A stretch of DNA of 6,031 nt from DATKMG01 sp035541995 (GTDB lineage: Bacteria > Acidobacteriota > Terriglobia > Versatilivoradales > Versatilivoraceae), in the NCBI GenBank assembly GCA_035541995.1, contig DATKMG010000232.1, positions 1 through 6,031 of the forward strand, read 5' to 3'. Of the stretch, positions 1 through 6,031 are shown in pieces (position 1 is the first letter of the stretch; each line of letters starts with the position of its first letter). The translations under genes and the position numbers were made by a program. The notes beneath the pieces were generated by a model. That model ran no database searches and was not told the DNA's origin. It was given only the letters and a program-made list of their open reading frames with translations.

Positions 1-1
1 T

Positions 2-310
2 TCCTTTCATCTACTAAAGAACGGGGCCATTCAGTATGAGCATCGGCTAGGGGTGGAGGAGGCTTTAAGAAGAGTCTCTTTCCGGCTGGTTATGGACATG
101 CGCGCCGACCACCTTGACAGGCGGCCTCCCGAAGAAGAGATTTCCCGAAAGCTGACCACCATCACGGGCAATGACCCCGTCAAGCTTTACGCGTTTTTTA
201 CCGACCATTGGATGTACACAACACTGGCGGAGGAAATATTCTCCAGGCTCGAAGAGCGTGCTCAATTTGCTCATCTTCATCGGCGACAAGCCGATCGTTT
301 CTGTGACTGA
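2..310 (+). CDS. 3' part of an unrecognised gene, probably truncated and fused to the next gene
   Basis: The frame is open from the left edge, so the gene probably begins outside the window. An internal GTG at 53 is possible but has no clear ribosome binding site. The translation up to about base 255 looks like real protein: charged, helical, mixed composition, with segments such as EEALRRVSFRLVMDMRADHL and GNDPVKLYAFFTDHWMY. I do not recognise the family, and it does not resemble the N-terminal domain of MscS-like channels. The last 15 or so residues, rich in His, Arg and Gln, are read across DNA that makes good MscS sense in another frame. The stop at 308-310 is therefore probably not the original C-terminus. 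I infer a deletion junction near 250-275. The alternative is an intact gene end overlapping a downstream start. Confidence 0.4.
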   Translation, partial: SFHLLKNGAIQYEHRLGVEEALRRVSFRLVMDMRADHLDRRPPEEEISRKLTTITGNDPVKLYAFFTDHWMYTTLAEEIFSRLEERAQFAHLHRRQADRFCD

Positions 311-1095
311 CCTGGATGCCCAATCTGAAAAGGTCAGCCCGCAGACCCTGGCGCAGCGCTGGTCCAGTGCCATTCAAGAGGACCTTCGAAAAGGACGAGC
401 CATGCAAACCAGGAAAATCTGGTGGCCTCGAAGCCTGATGACATTGTTGATCGTGTTTGTCGCATTCTGTGCCCTTCTGCTCTTGAAGCGTTTGCGTCTG
501 CGCCTGTTTCCGGCACTGGCAGCTCAGCGAAATCGAATACTTCCGGTCCGTTTTCGCGGACTCGAGTTAATCTCCAAGGAGCCTCTCTATCGCACCATTG
601 AGCGTCTGGGATGGGTGATATACGGCCTGCTGGTTCTCATTGTGATGTCTGCTGCACTCTTGCTGATATTCGGACAGTTTCCTGCCACCCGCGGATATGT
701 GTACCAGGTCCTGGTGTGGATCTGGCAGCCCCTGGTCAGAATCTTCAGCGGATTCGTAAACTACCTGCCCAATCTCTTCTACATTCTGGTCATTGCCGTG
801 GTCACGCGAGTCGTCATTCGAGTGGTGAATTTTGTATTTGAACGAGCCCACCGGGGGGTGATCAGCCTTGAACCATGGATCCAGCAGGACGTGGCCAGGC
901 CGACGAGCCAGATCTTCAAGGCCGTCTTGATTGTCCTGGCGTTGTTCTTTATTGCTCCTCTAATTCCCGGGACCGGCAGTACAGCCGCCAGAGGTATCTC
1001 CGTGATCCTGGGACTAATGGTCTCATTTGGTTCCACATCGACGGTGGGAAATATCATTGCCGGAGTGGTGCTGACCTATATGAGGCCATTCATGA

Positions 1096-1098
1096 TTT
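1096..1098 (+). other. +1 frameshift in MscS pseudogene (extra T in a T run)
   Basis: As written, the frame reads MRPFMIWRSSENGR and stops at 1131-1133. Removing one T from the run at 1096-1098 gives MRPFMIGDRVKMGDTLGDVV, the standard join between the MscS pore helix and its beta domain. The position is a homopolymer of only three bases, so a sequencing error is possible but not especially favoured. Confidence 0.8.
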
Positions 1099-1464
1099 GG
1101 AGATCGAGTGAAAATGGGAGATACTCTCGGTGACGTGGTCGAGCGATCTTTCCTGTACACCAAGCTCCTAACCATCAAGAATGAAGAGGTCATCATTCCC
1201 AGCCTGCAGGCGCTGGGTGGAGCCATTGTCAACTACAGCGCGGAGGCCAAGACCAAAGGGTTGATTCTGCACACAACTGTAACCATCGGGTACGATGCAC
1301 CCTGGCGAAAAGTCCACGAGCTGCTCCTTCAAGCGGCAGATAGAACCAGCGGCGTCTTAAAAGAGCCCAAACCCTTCATCCTCCAGACCAGCCTCAATGA
1401 TTTTTACGTGAGCTATCAACTGAATGCCTTCACCAATGAACCCAACAGCATGGCCACCATCTAT

Positions 1465-1467
1465 TAA
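1465..1467 (+). other. In-frame nonsense codon in MscS pseudogene
   Basis: TAA follows NSMATIY. The same frame continues for a further 58 codons with unmistakable MscS C-terminal sequence (NIQDSFNEGGVEIMSPHY) to TAA at 1642-1644. A TCA serine codon changed by one base would explain it, because relatives have a small residue followed by ELH here. That comparison is from memory. Confidence 0.8.
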
Positions 1468-1711
1468 GAGCTTCACCATAACATCCAGGATTCCTTCAAC
1501 GAGGGAGGTGTCGAAATTATGTCTCCCCATTACTTTCAACTGCGGGATGGGAATACGATCACCGTCCCTGAAACTTATCGCAACAGCCAATATGTGGCAC
1601 GCAGGTTCCTGGTCAAGACTGAAATGGCGGAGTCAAAGCCATAAGGTACAGCCGAAAAACAAAGCGTGGCAGTAACGACCACATCACGGGCGACCAGGAA
1701 AAGAGGCGATT

Positions 1712-1969
1712 CTATGCACCCGCTTCGGATGATGAGGGCGCCCCTAATACTTCCAAATAGTCTCTGTATTGGAGTCGGACGCTTATGTAGTCTTCATGCC
1801 GTAAGTTCAGTTCTCCTGCAATCTGGCGGATTTCATTCTCCTCCACTCCGGACACGGAACCACTGGCTGCGGAAACCGCGTAGAGGCAATGTAGAAGAGA
1901 GAGCTTCTGCTCGCGACTGGCACTGGGGGTAGGTTCTCTTTCCAAGCCGAACAGTCTCCAGAGTGACAT
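1712..1969 (-). CDS. TerB-like (tellurite resistance TerB family) protein, apparently internally deleted
   Basis: The ORF is 85 residues from an ATG at 1969, which has an AGAGG ribosome binding site 5 bases upstream. A TTG at 1990 is in frame but less likely. The N-terminus (MSLWRLFGLE) resembles the start of TerB-like proteins of about 150 residues. After only a few more residues it jumps to the C-terminal helical hairpin: REQKLSLLHCLYAVSAASG, then VEENEIRQIAGELNLRHEDY, then VRLQYRDYLEVL. From memory, relatives have about 90-100 residues between these parts, holding the first acidic TerB helix pair. Here they are missing without loss of frame. TerB domains are all-helical and bind metal through acidic residues; cellular roles are mostly unproven. 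The gene converges on the MscS pseudogene, with 67 bp between their ends, and lies 156 bp downstream of the beta-barrel gene, with no clear promoter or terminator in either gap. It may be a remnant or a single-hairpin form. Confidence 0.65.
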   Translation of the reverse strand: MSLWRLFGLEREPTPSASREQKLSLLHCLYAVSAASGSVSGVEENEIRQIAGELNLRHEDYISVRLQYRDYLEVLGAPSSSEAGA

Positions 1970-1974
1970 AAATG

Positions 1975-1979
1975 CCTCT
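1975..1979 (-). promoter_or_regulatory. Ribosome binding site of the TerB-like gene
   Basis: AGAGG lies 5 bases before the ATG at 1969 on the minus strand. It decides the start in favour of this ATG over the TTG at 1990 seven codons upstream. Confidence 0.5.
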
Positions 1980-2125
1980 AATTCCGTCAAGTTTGTATGT
2001 TCCTCACCATTCTCGGTGCTTTGTCCGGTGCGAGGAACTTTCCATTCTTCTTGTCATTATTGCGCAATCGGTTTGTAGCCTGAAATTGACTCGATGGGGA
2101 CTGACTGGCTGCCAACTGAAAAACA

Positions 2126-3304
2126 TCAGAAATGGGCCAGGAACTCCACAAAGAACAATTGATGCAAGCCCGCAAATTCTCCAGTGGGAGTAGAAGCGAA
2201 TAGTTGGCCGCCCACGGTGAGATCCATATTGGAGCTGAGATTATACCTGACCAGCGGCATAAAGAAAGTGCTTGGGCCTTGAAGGTCCGTTACCGAATAG
2301 CCCTCAACCCGTAACAGCGGGGTCAGGTTATAGCGCGCTCCCCCTGAAAGAAAGTGGCGGTACAGAGTGAAGATCTCGTGTGTCAATCCCAACAGGATGG
2401 AAGGACTCAATTGCAGGCCGGAGGGAATTGCCGGCTGCCCCTGGTTATAAAAGTACTCACCAACCAGATAAAACGTGTTGGCAAAGGCGTAATCAGATCC
2501 AAAAGCAAGCCTGAGGGCATTTGGTTGTGTGCTTTGATAACGCCAGGTGTAAGTGGCTTCGCCTCGCAGACCGGCACCGCCCCTCTGGCCTGCGAAATCA
2601 AAGCCTGCGACCATATCCCTGCGGAAGCTTCCCACAAACCCCGACAAATCATAGTTGTGGAAGGTGCTCGCTAAACGCGTCGCTGCTGTGGAATGGTTGA
2701 AACCATCCTGTGGCGCATAGACCAGCGTCCAGGCCAGATTTCCCGGCAACGCCAGATCCAGCTTTCCTGCATCTACCCCCTGGCGTTCATCGGGTTCGAC
2801 TTGCAGCGGGCTGATGGGGTTGAAGAGGTCCGCCGGGCTCCAAAAGTGAGCCGTGCCCCAGGCAATACGCTGCCGACCGATCGTCAGCGTTGCATTCTTA
2901 TGCTGCAGCGTGACGTAACCCCGATAGAGTGAAGTATCCCAGTAGGCGTGATCGCTGTCGACATAGACGTGGAGAAGATCAAGATAGGTCCCATCCTGTC
3001 GCTGGCGGACTAGCTGAAAATCAGGCAATTGGATCTCGTTCCCGAAGTGCAATTCATTGTCGAAATCGAAGTGAACGGAGACCGCGTTTCCCCATGCGCT
3101 GTCCAGGGACAGCCGCAGCCGGTTCAAGCTGTCGACATAAGACTCCCCGGTAACGAAAGAGCTTGAGGTGGTAAACAAATTCTTGTAGTAACCGCTTAGC
3201 CGGTATTGAAAGGAGGACGTCTGGTCGACAGGGGGCGTCGCCTGTGCCGTGAGCCCCCCACGCCAGGCCAACATCAAGGCTGCAGTGAGTGCCACCCACC
3301 TCAT
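2126..3304 (-). CDS. Outer-membrane beta-barrel (porin-like) protein encoded with an ABC export operon
   Basis: The protein has 392 residues. A signal peptide with Arg2 and a hydrophobic core ends near residue 22 (TAQA before TPPVDQ), so the product is exported. The mature part is rich in alternating polar/hydrophobic strands and aromatic residues, has no long hydrophobic helix, and ends in phenylalanine (FVEFLAHF), the usual barrel-insertion signal for BAM. A distinctive block at about 143-178 (GRQRIAWGTAHFWSP, then LFNPISPLQVEPDERQGVDA) recalls barrels of the DUF1302 or alginate-export-like type; that link is from memory. The ATG overlaps the ATPase stop as ATGA, and no Shine-Dalgarno sequence precedes it, so translation probably depends on the ATPase gene by re-initiation. 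Its place in the operon suggests it is the outer-membrane end, or acceptor, of the transport path. The substrate is not deducible. An independent porin role remains possible. Confidence 0.75.
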   Translation of the reverse strand: MRWVALTAALMLAWRGGLTAQATPPVDQTSSFQYRLSGYYKNLFTTSSSFVTGESYVDSLNRLRLSLDSAWGNAVSVHFDFDNELHFGNEIQLPDFQLVRQRQDGTYLDLLHVYVDSDHAYWDTSLYRGYVTLQHKNATLTIGRQRIAWGTAHFWSPADLFNPISPLQVEPDERQGVDAGKLDLALPGNLAWTLVYAPQDGFNHSTAATRLASTFHNYDLSGFVGSFRRDMVAGFDFAGQRGGAGLRGEATYTWRYQSTQPNALRLAFGSDYAFANTFYLVGEYFYNQGQPAIPSGLQLSPSILLGLTHEIFTLYRHFLSGGARYNLTPLLRVEGYSVTDLQGPSTFFMPLVRYNLSSNMDLTVGGQLFASTPTGEFAGLHQLFFVEFLAHF

Positions 3305-4008
3305 GACAGGCCGGAACGGGGACAGCGGTCCCGCACCTCATCTGATATCACGTTGCCATCCCTGAGTCGAATGAGACGTCGAGCCCTATCCATCACCAAC
3401 GGATCGTGAGTGGAGAACAAGAAGGTGATCCCTTTCTCGCGATTGAGCTGTTCCATCATGTCCAGAAGCAGGGAGGCATTGGTAGAATCCAGATTGGCGG
3501 TAGGCTCGTCGGCCAACACCAGTTCCGGCTCTGTCAGGATGGCCCGCAACACCGCCACACGTTGCTGTTGTCCTCCGCTCATCTCATCGGGGCGCTTGTC
3601 GCGGATCTCGGCCAGCCCCACCATTTCCAACAACTCCATGGCGCGGCGTGTTCGTTCGGCCCGCGGCCTGCCCTGCAATGCAGCAATGAATTCCAGGTTC
3701 TCGATCCCGCTGAGAACCGGGAACAAATTGTAGGCCTGGAAGACGAAACCGATATGGCGCATGCGGAAGTCAGCAAGCTGGTTTGATGGAGCGGCAGCCA
3801 GGTCCAGATCGGCCACACAAACCCGGCCTTCGTCAGGCCGATCCAGTGCGCCCAATATATTGAGAAGCGTTGTCTTGCCTGAACCGGAGGGACCGGCTAC
3901 CGCTACAAACGAACCGGCTTGAAGCGATAACGTCACGCCGCGCAGGGCTTGAACCTCCACGTGGTTGTGGTACGTTTTTGAGACGTTCTCCAGCTCAACC
4001 AGGGCCAT
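3301..4008 (-). CDS. ABC transporter ATP-binding protein, LolD/MacB type
   Basis: This 235-residue cytoplasmic ATPase would power the adjacent permease. All nucleotide-binding motifs are present: Walker A GPSGSGKTT (39-47), Q-loop Gln91 in FVFQAYNLFPVLSGIENL, signature MSGGQQQR (143-150), Walker B LVLADEP (163-169), D-loop NLDS (172-175) and switch His201 in FSTHD. The length and the YNLFPVLS/ENLEF segment are typical of the LolD/MacB/FtsE-like group that pairs with FtsX-fold permeases and drives mechanotransmission rather than channel-type import. A small deviation is RVAVLRAI, where Ala is usual instead of Leu. The start is supported by an AGAGGGA Shine-Dalgarno sequence 6-7 bases before the ATG. 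The permease stop codon (4020-4022) lies inside that site, and the gene ends in a 4-bp overlap with the barrel gene. The ATPase looks fully active. Confidence 0.93.
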   Translation of the reverse strand: MALVELENVSKTYHNHVEVQALRGVTLSLQAGSFVAVAGPSGSGKTTLLNILGALDRPDEGRVCVADLDLAAAPSNQLADFRMRHIGFVFQAYNLFPVLSGIENLEFIAALQGRPRAERTRRAMELLEMVGLAEIRDKRPDEMSGGQQQRVAVLRAILTEPELVLADEPTANLDSTNASLLLDMMEQLNREKGITFLFSTHDPLVMDRARRLIRLRDGNVISDEVRDRCPRSGLS

Positions 4009-4014
4009 GAGCCA

Positions 4015-4021
4015 TCCCTCT
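4015..4021 (-). promoter_or_regulatory. Ribosome binding site of the ATPase gene, overlapping the permease stop codon
   Basis: The minus strand reads TAGAGGGATGGCTCATG. TAG (4022-4020) ends the permease and AGAGGGA serves the ATPase ATG at 4008. The overlap suggests coupled translation of permease and ATPase, consistent with fixed complex stoichiometry. Confidence 0.6.
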
Positions 4022-5246
4022 AAATGTGCCGGATCGCTTTCACCGGGTACAGCCGTGCGGCATGGGCTGCGGGATAAACCGATACCAGAAACACGACCGC
4101 TAGGACAAATAGGTTCGAATAAATAAGATTGGTAGTGGTCAACTTGGTATAAACGATTGTGGAGGTGATTCCCAAGGCCGCAGCACCCTGCGCCCAGGAA
4201 GACAGGTCTATGCCTTCGCGGGCAAAATAAGAGGTCAGACTGGCGCCCAACCCGCTGCCAATGAGTATCCCTGTCACCCCCAGCAAAACAGCCTCCTGCA
4301 TGACCAGCTTGAGAATCTGCCGGGGCTTGGTGCCGAGTGCCATCATGACCCCGAATTCCCGCACGCGCTCGAAAATCGACATCATGATGGTATTGAGAAT
4401 TCCAATGGAGATCACCACAAAGAAGATCACGACTATGATGTAGAAGAATGCGTCGTCGACCTCAATGAATTGGCGGAGAAAAGGTTCCACCTCGTACCAG
4501 GTCAGCACTTCCACGAGCAGCCCGGCTAGAGTCGATTTAAGCGTCTTCTGAGTGACTAGAACACCCCCTGAGGAGTCCAGCAGCAATACTATCTCAGTGA
4601 TCCGTTCTTGGAGGGCAAAGAGAGACTGGGCGTCAGCGAGCAGCAGGAATACCATCCCCCGGTCCAACTCGGGAGAGCCGGATCGAAAGATGCCCGCCAC
4701 GCGAAACAAATCGGCTCCCATTGACCCGTCAGCAGCCTGGACCAGGAGCACGACCTTGTCTCCCAGGCTCGCTTTCAAATTCGTGGCCAGGCGTTCGCCG
4801 ATGACGATCTGGTGCCCAAACCCGGAATCCAAGTATTCACCTTGGACGATCGCCCGATGTAACGTTGTGACCGTCCGCTCCCGGAGGGGATCGACCCCTA
4901 CGATGGCCACTCCTGCCGAATTCTCGGCGGTGCTGGCCAGTCCATCACCAATGACTCTTGTTGAATAACCCCGCAACCCCGGCAAGTCTCGCACTGCCTG
5001 CACGACGCGATTCGGCTCTGGAATTGTTTTATTGAGGCCAGGAGCATCCTGATAGCCCGTGCGGTGGATTTGAAGATGGCCGATATTCGAGCGGACGGAA
5101 TTGTCCACCATTTGTTCGTGGAAGCCGTCCCCGATGCCTCGCATGAAGACGTTAAATGCCACGCCCAGTGCAATGGCCGCAATCGTCAACAGCGACCGCC
5201 GCCGGTTCCGCCAAACGTTCCGCCATGCCATGCTCAAGAAAAGCAT
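4020..5246 (-). CDS. FtsX-like ABC transporter permease, LolC/LolE/MacB type
   Basis: This 408-residue inner-membrane protein has the four-helix FtsX topology. A basic N-terminus (WRNVWRNRRR) leads into TM1 at about 17-36. A large periplasmic domain of about 230 residues follows (MacB_PCD type), then TM2 at 265-289, TM3 at 318-341 and TM4 at 377-397. The cytoplasmic segment after TM2 (FERVREFGVMMALGTKPRQI, 292-311) is the hallmark coupling region that contacts the ATPase. The short tail ends PVKAIRHI. Unlike MacB there is no fused ATPase; the ATPase gene follows 11 bp downstream. Only one permease gene is present, so the complex is probably a homodimer, like the LolF-type arrangement rather than E. 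coli LolC plus LolE. The start lies 20 bp after the LolA-like gene, with a weak GGG-type ribosome site. The likely role is extracting a lipid-anchored or hydrophobic cargo from the inner membrane; the cargo is unknown. Confidence 0.9.
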   Translation of the reverse strand: MLFLSMAWRNVWRNRRRSLLTIAAIALGVAFNVFMRGIGDGFHEQMVDNSVRSNIGHLQIHRTGYQDAPGLNKTIPEPNRVVQAVRDLPGLRGYSTRVIGDGLASTAENSAGVAIVGVDPLRERTVTTLHRAIVQGEYLDSGFGHQIVIGERLATNLKASLGDKVVLLVQAADGSMGADLFRVAGIFRSGSPELDRGMVFLLLADAQSLFALQERITEIVLLLDSSGGVLVTQKTLKSTLAGLLVEVLTWYEVEPFLRQFIEVDDAFFYIIVVIFFVVISIGILNTIMMSIFERVREFGVMMALGTKPRQILKLVMQEAVLLGVTGILIGSGLGASLTSYFAREGIDLSSWAQGAAALGITSTIVYTKLTTTNLIYSNLFVLAVVFLVSVYPAAHAARLYPVKAIRHI

Positions 5247-5266
5247 TTCGATACCCTACCGGGACA

Positions 5267-6031
5267 CTATAGAGGCCTCTTCATATTCTGTTGGGAGAAA
5301 ATGCGCTCAGGTATTGGCCGATCGAACTTAAGGTCGCGGTAAATTAGAAGGGTTTCGTGCCCAGGCTTGGTAACCGAGACCATCTTCCAGTGCAGAGGGT
5401 AGTTCCGACCATCAACCGGGTGAATTTCCTCGTAGGTCAAGACCTTTTGGAGGTGCCCCTTGTCGTCGTAAAACTGCTGACGGCGAGGAAGGCAGTCAGA
5501 CTTGCGAATCGTGAGTACCTGGCGTCCCCAGACCACGGGTGCTCCCGGCTTGGGCGTCGCTATCACCCGATAGCAGGCGTCGCCATCCTCTGTGGCTTCT
5601 CCATCCAGGCGGTGTGTATAATCGTTCACCAAACTGCTTTCCTTCACCAGGTCGTCATTGGTAAAATCGCTCCCCATCCATGGCTGCAGCATCAGCGATG
5701 GCGGGATCTTGATCACGCGCTCAACCTGCGGAAGGTAATTCCACATGTTGCTGCCGATGCGCAGGGTCGAAGTTCCTGCCTCCTTGGCCGGACCGGTAAT
5801 CCGGATAAACTCCTTATCTGGGTTGACGGACCAGTAGTCCATCTCCAAGGTCCTCTCCCAGTCGGGCGTATGAACGGTCATGACGCCCTTACCCTCCTGG
5901 GTCTTCGCGCGCAAGGCCAGGTCGCTCTTCTCCACAATGTCATCGACATTCGGATTCTGCGCCCTGAGGCTGCCATTGATGAGCCCCAACACAAAGCCGA
6001 TGAACAAAGCCTTCTCACATTGGAGTCTCAG
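5267..6031 (-). CDS. LolA-like periplasmic protein (outer-membrane lipoprotein-sorting family), 5' end outside window
   Basis: The frame is open to the right edge. A TTG at 6007 would give 246 residues, but its leader (FIGFVLGLINGSLRAQ) lacks basic residues. The codons upstream, to the edge, add RLQCEKAL, which supplies Arg and Lys, so the true start is probably beyond 6031. Cleavage after the leader, near LRAQ, would give a periplasmic protein. The mature chain starts with a helix (VDDIVEKSDLALRAKTQEGK) and continues as beta strands of a LolA/LolB-type half-barrel. It includes the motif WNYLPQVERVIKIPPSL, then LQPWMGSDFTNDDLVKES, characteristic of the lipoprotein-sorting LolA_like family (recognised from memory). 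Cys145 and Cys172 (counted from the TTG) could form a disulfide. It is the first visible gene of the operon, 20 bp before the permease. Its probable job is to accept a hydrophobic cargo from the ABC transporter and carry it to the outer membrane. Confidence 0.85.
   Translation of the reverse strand: MRLQCEKALFIGFVLGLINGSLRAQNPNVDDIVEKSDLALRAKTQEGKGVMTVHTPDWERTLEMDYWSVNPDKEFIRITGPAKEAGTSTLRIGSNMWNYLPQVERVIKIPPSLMLQPWMGSDFTNDDLVKESSLVNDYTHRLDGEATEDGDACYRVIATPKPGAPVVWGRQVLTIRKSDCLPRRQQFYDDKGHLQKVLTYEEIHPVDGRNYPLHWKMVSVTKPGHETLLIYRDLKFDRPIPERIFSQQNMKRPL

Larger units (their letters stand above)
258..1644 (+). pseudogene. MscS-family mechanosensitive ion channel, broken (5' truncated, frameshift, internal stop)
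   Basis: Relatives are inner-membrane channels that open under membrane tension and release solutes during osmotic downshock. After repair the frame gives about 461 residues from a GTG at 258. It starts inside the soluble N-terminal domain (IFIGDKPIVSVTDLDAQ). Hydrophobic segments follow at about 432-485, 609-674, 765-830 and 909-965, then the pore helix and its exit at 996-1091 (VSFGSTSTVGNIIAGVVLTY, then MRPF). The cytoplasmic beta domain follows (GDTLGDVVERSF, TIKNEEVIIP, GGAIVNYSAE), and the C-terminal domain (GGVEIMSPHYFQLRDGN) ends in TAA at 1642-1644. Three lesions are visible: no signal peptide or proper start, an extra T at 1096-1098, and TAA at 1465-1467 in an otherwise continuous frame. 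The usual Asn after IP in the beta domain is replaced (IPSLQ). Family assignment is secure; function as a channel is very unlikely unless the lesions are sequencing errors. Confidence 0.85.

Noticed and set aside
160..1691. 10-bp direct repeat CATCACGGGC at 160-169 and 1682-1691, flanking the MscS pseudogene
   Set aside because: Many 10-bp matches are expected by chance in 6 kb, and no transposase or inverted ends accompany it.
1645..1711. Possible bidirectional terminator between the convergent MscS and TerB-like genes
   Set aside because: No convincing GC-rich stem with a following T run could be read on either strand.
1666..1932. Plus-strand open frame of 88 codons opposite the TerB-like gene
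   Set aside because: It is Arg/Ser/Leu-rich with no recognisable motif and lies opposite clear TerB coding sequence.
1988..1990. TTG at 1990 as start of the TerB-like gene
   Set aside because: The ATG at 1969 has a better ribosome site and matches the typical N-terminus MSLWRLFGL.
1970..2125. Promoter for the TerB-like gene in the 156-bp gap after the barrel gene
   Set aside because: The only TTGAC-like hexamer (1985-1990) is too close to the start codon to act as a -35 box; no well-spaced pair was found.
3406..3786. Plus-strand open frames opposite the ATPase gene
   Set aside because: These are mirror frames of a strongly conserved ATPase; their translations have no domain-like features.

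Overview
The window looks like chromosomal DNA from a Gram-negative bacterium: it encodes an outer-membrane beta-barrel, a periplasmic LolA-like protein and a Lol/MacB-type ABC transporter. The style of the MscS relative and of the TerB protein would fit Acidobacteriota or a similar phylum. That placement is an impression from remembered family resemblance, not a search result. No RNA gene, insertion sequence, CRISPR array or replication origin was found.

Left third, plus strand (1-1644): this region is decaying. It opens with an unrecognised helical coding frame that enters from the left edge. Around 250-275 it gives way, in another frame, to an MscS-family mechanosensitive channel gene with no signal peptide and no N-terminal start. 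The channel gene carries a +1 frameshift in a T run at 1096-1098 and an in-frame TAA at 1465-1467. Otherwise it reads well to its natural end at 1644.

Middle (1645-2125): a short convergent gap (1645-1711) is followed by a minus-strand TerB-like gene (1712-1969). This gene appears to have lost its central section while keeping both ends in frame. It lies 156 bp downstream of the porin-like gene.

Right two thirds, minus strand (2126-6031): four tightly packed genes run right to left. They are a LolA-like outer-membrane lipoprotein-sorting-type periplasmic protein (5' end outside the window), a FtsX/LolC-type permease, a LolD/MacB-type ATPase, and a signal-peptide-bearing beta-barrel. Gaps are 20 bp and 11 bp, then a 4-bp ATGA overlap. 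The permease stop codon lies inside the ATPase Shine-Dalgarno sequence.

Together the four genes encode a candidate envelope-spanning path: inner-membrane ABC extractor, periplasmic carrier, outer-membrane barrel. It resembles Lol but has a dedicated barrel in the operon. The cargo is unknown; a lipoprotein, lipid or other hydrophobic molecule is an inference. This operon is the most interesting content of the window.
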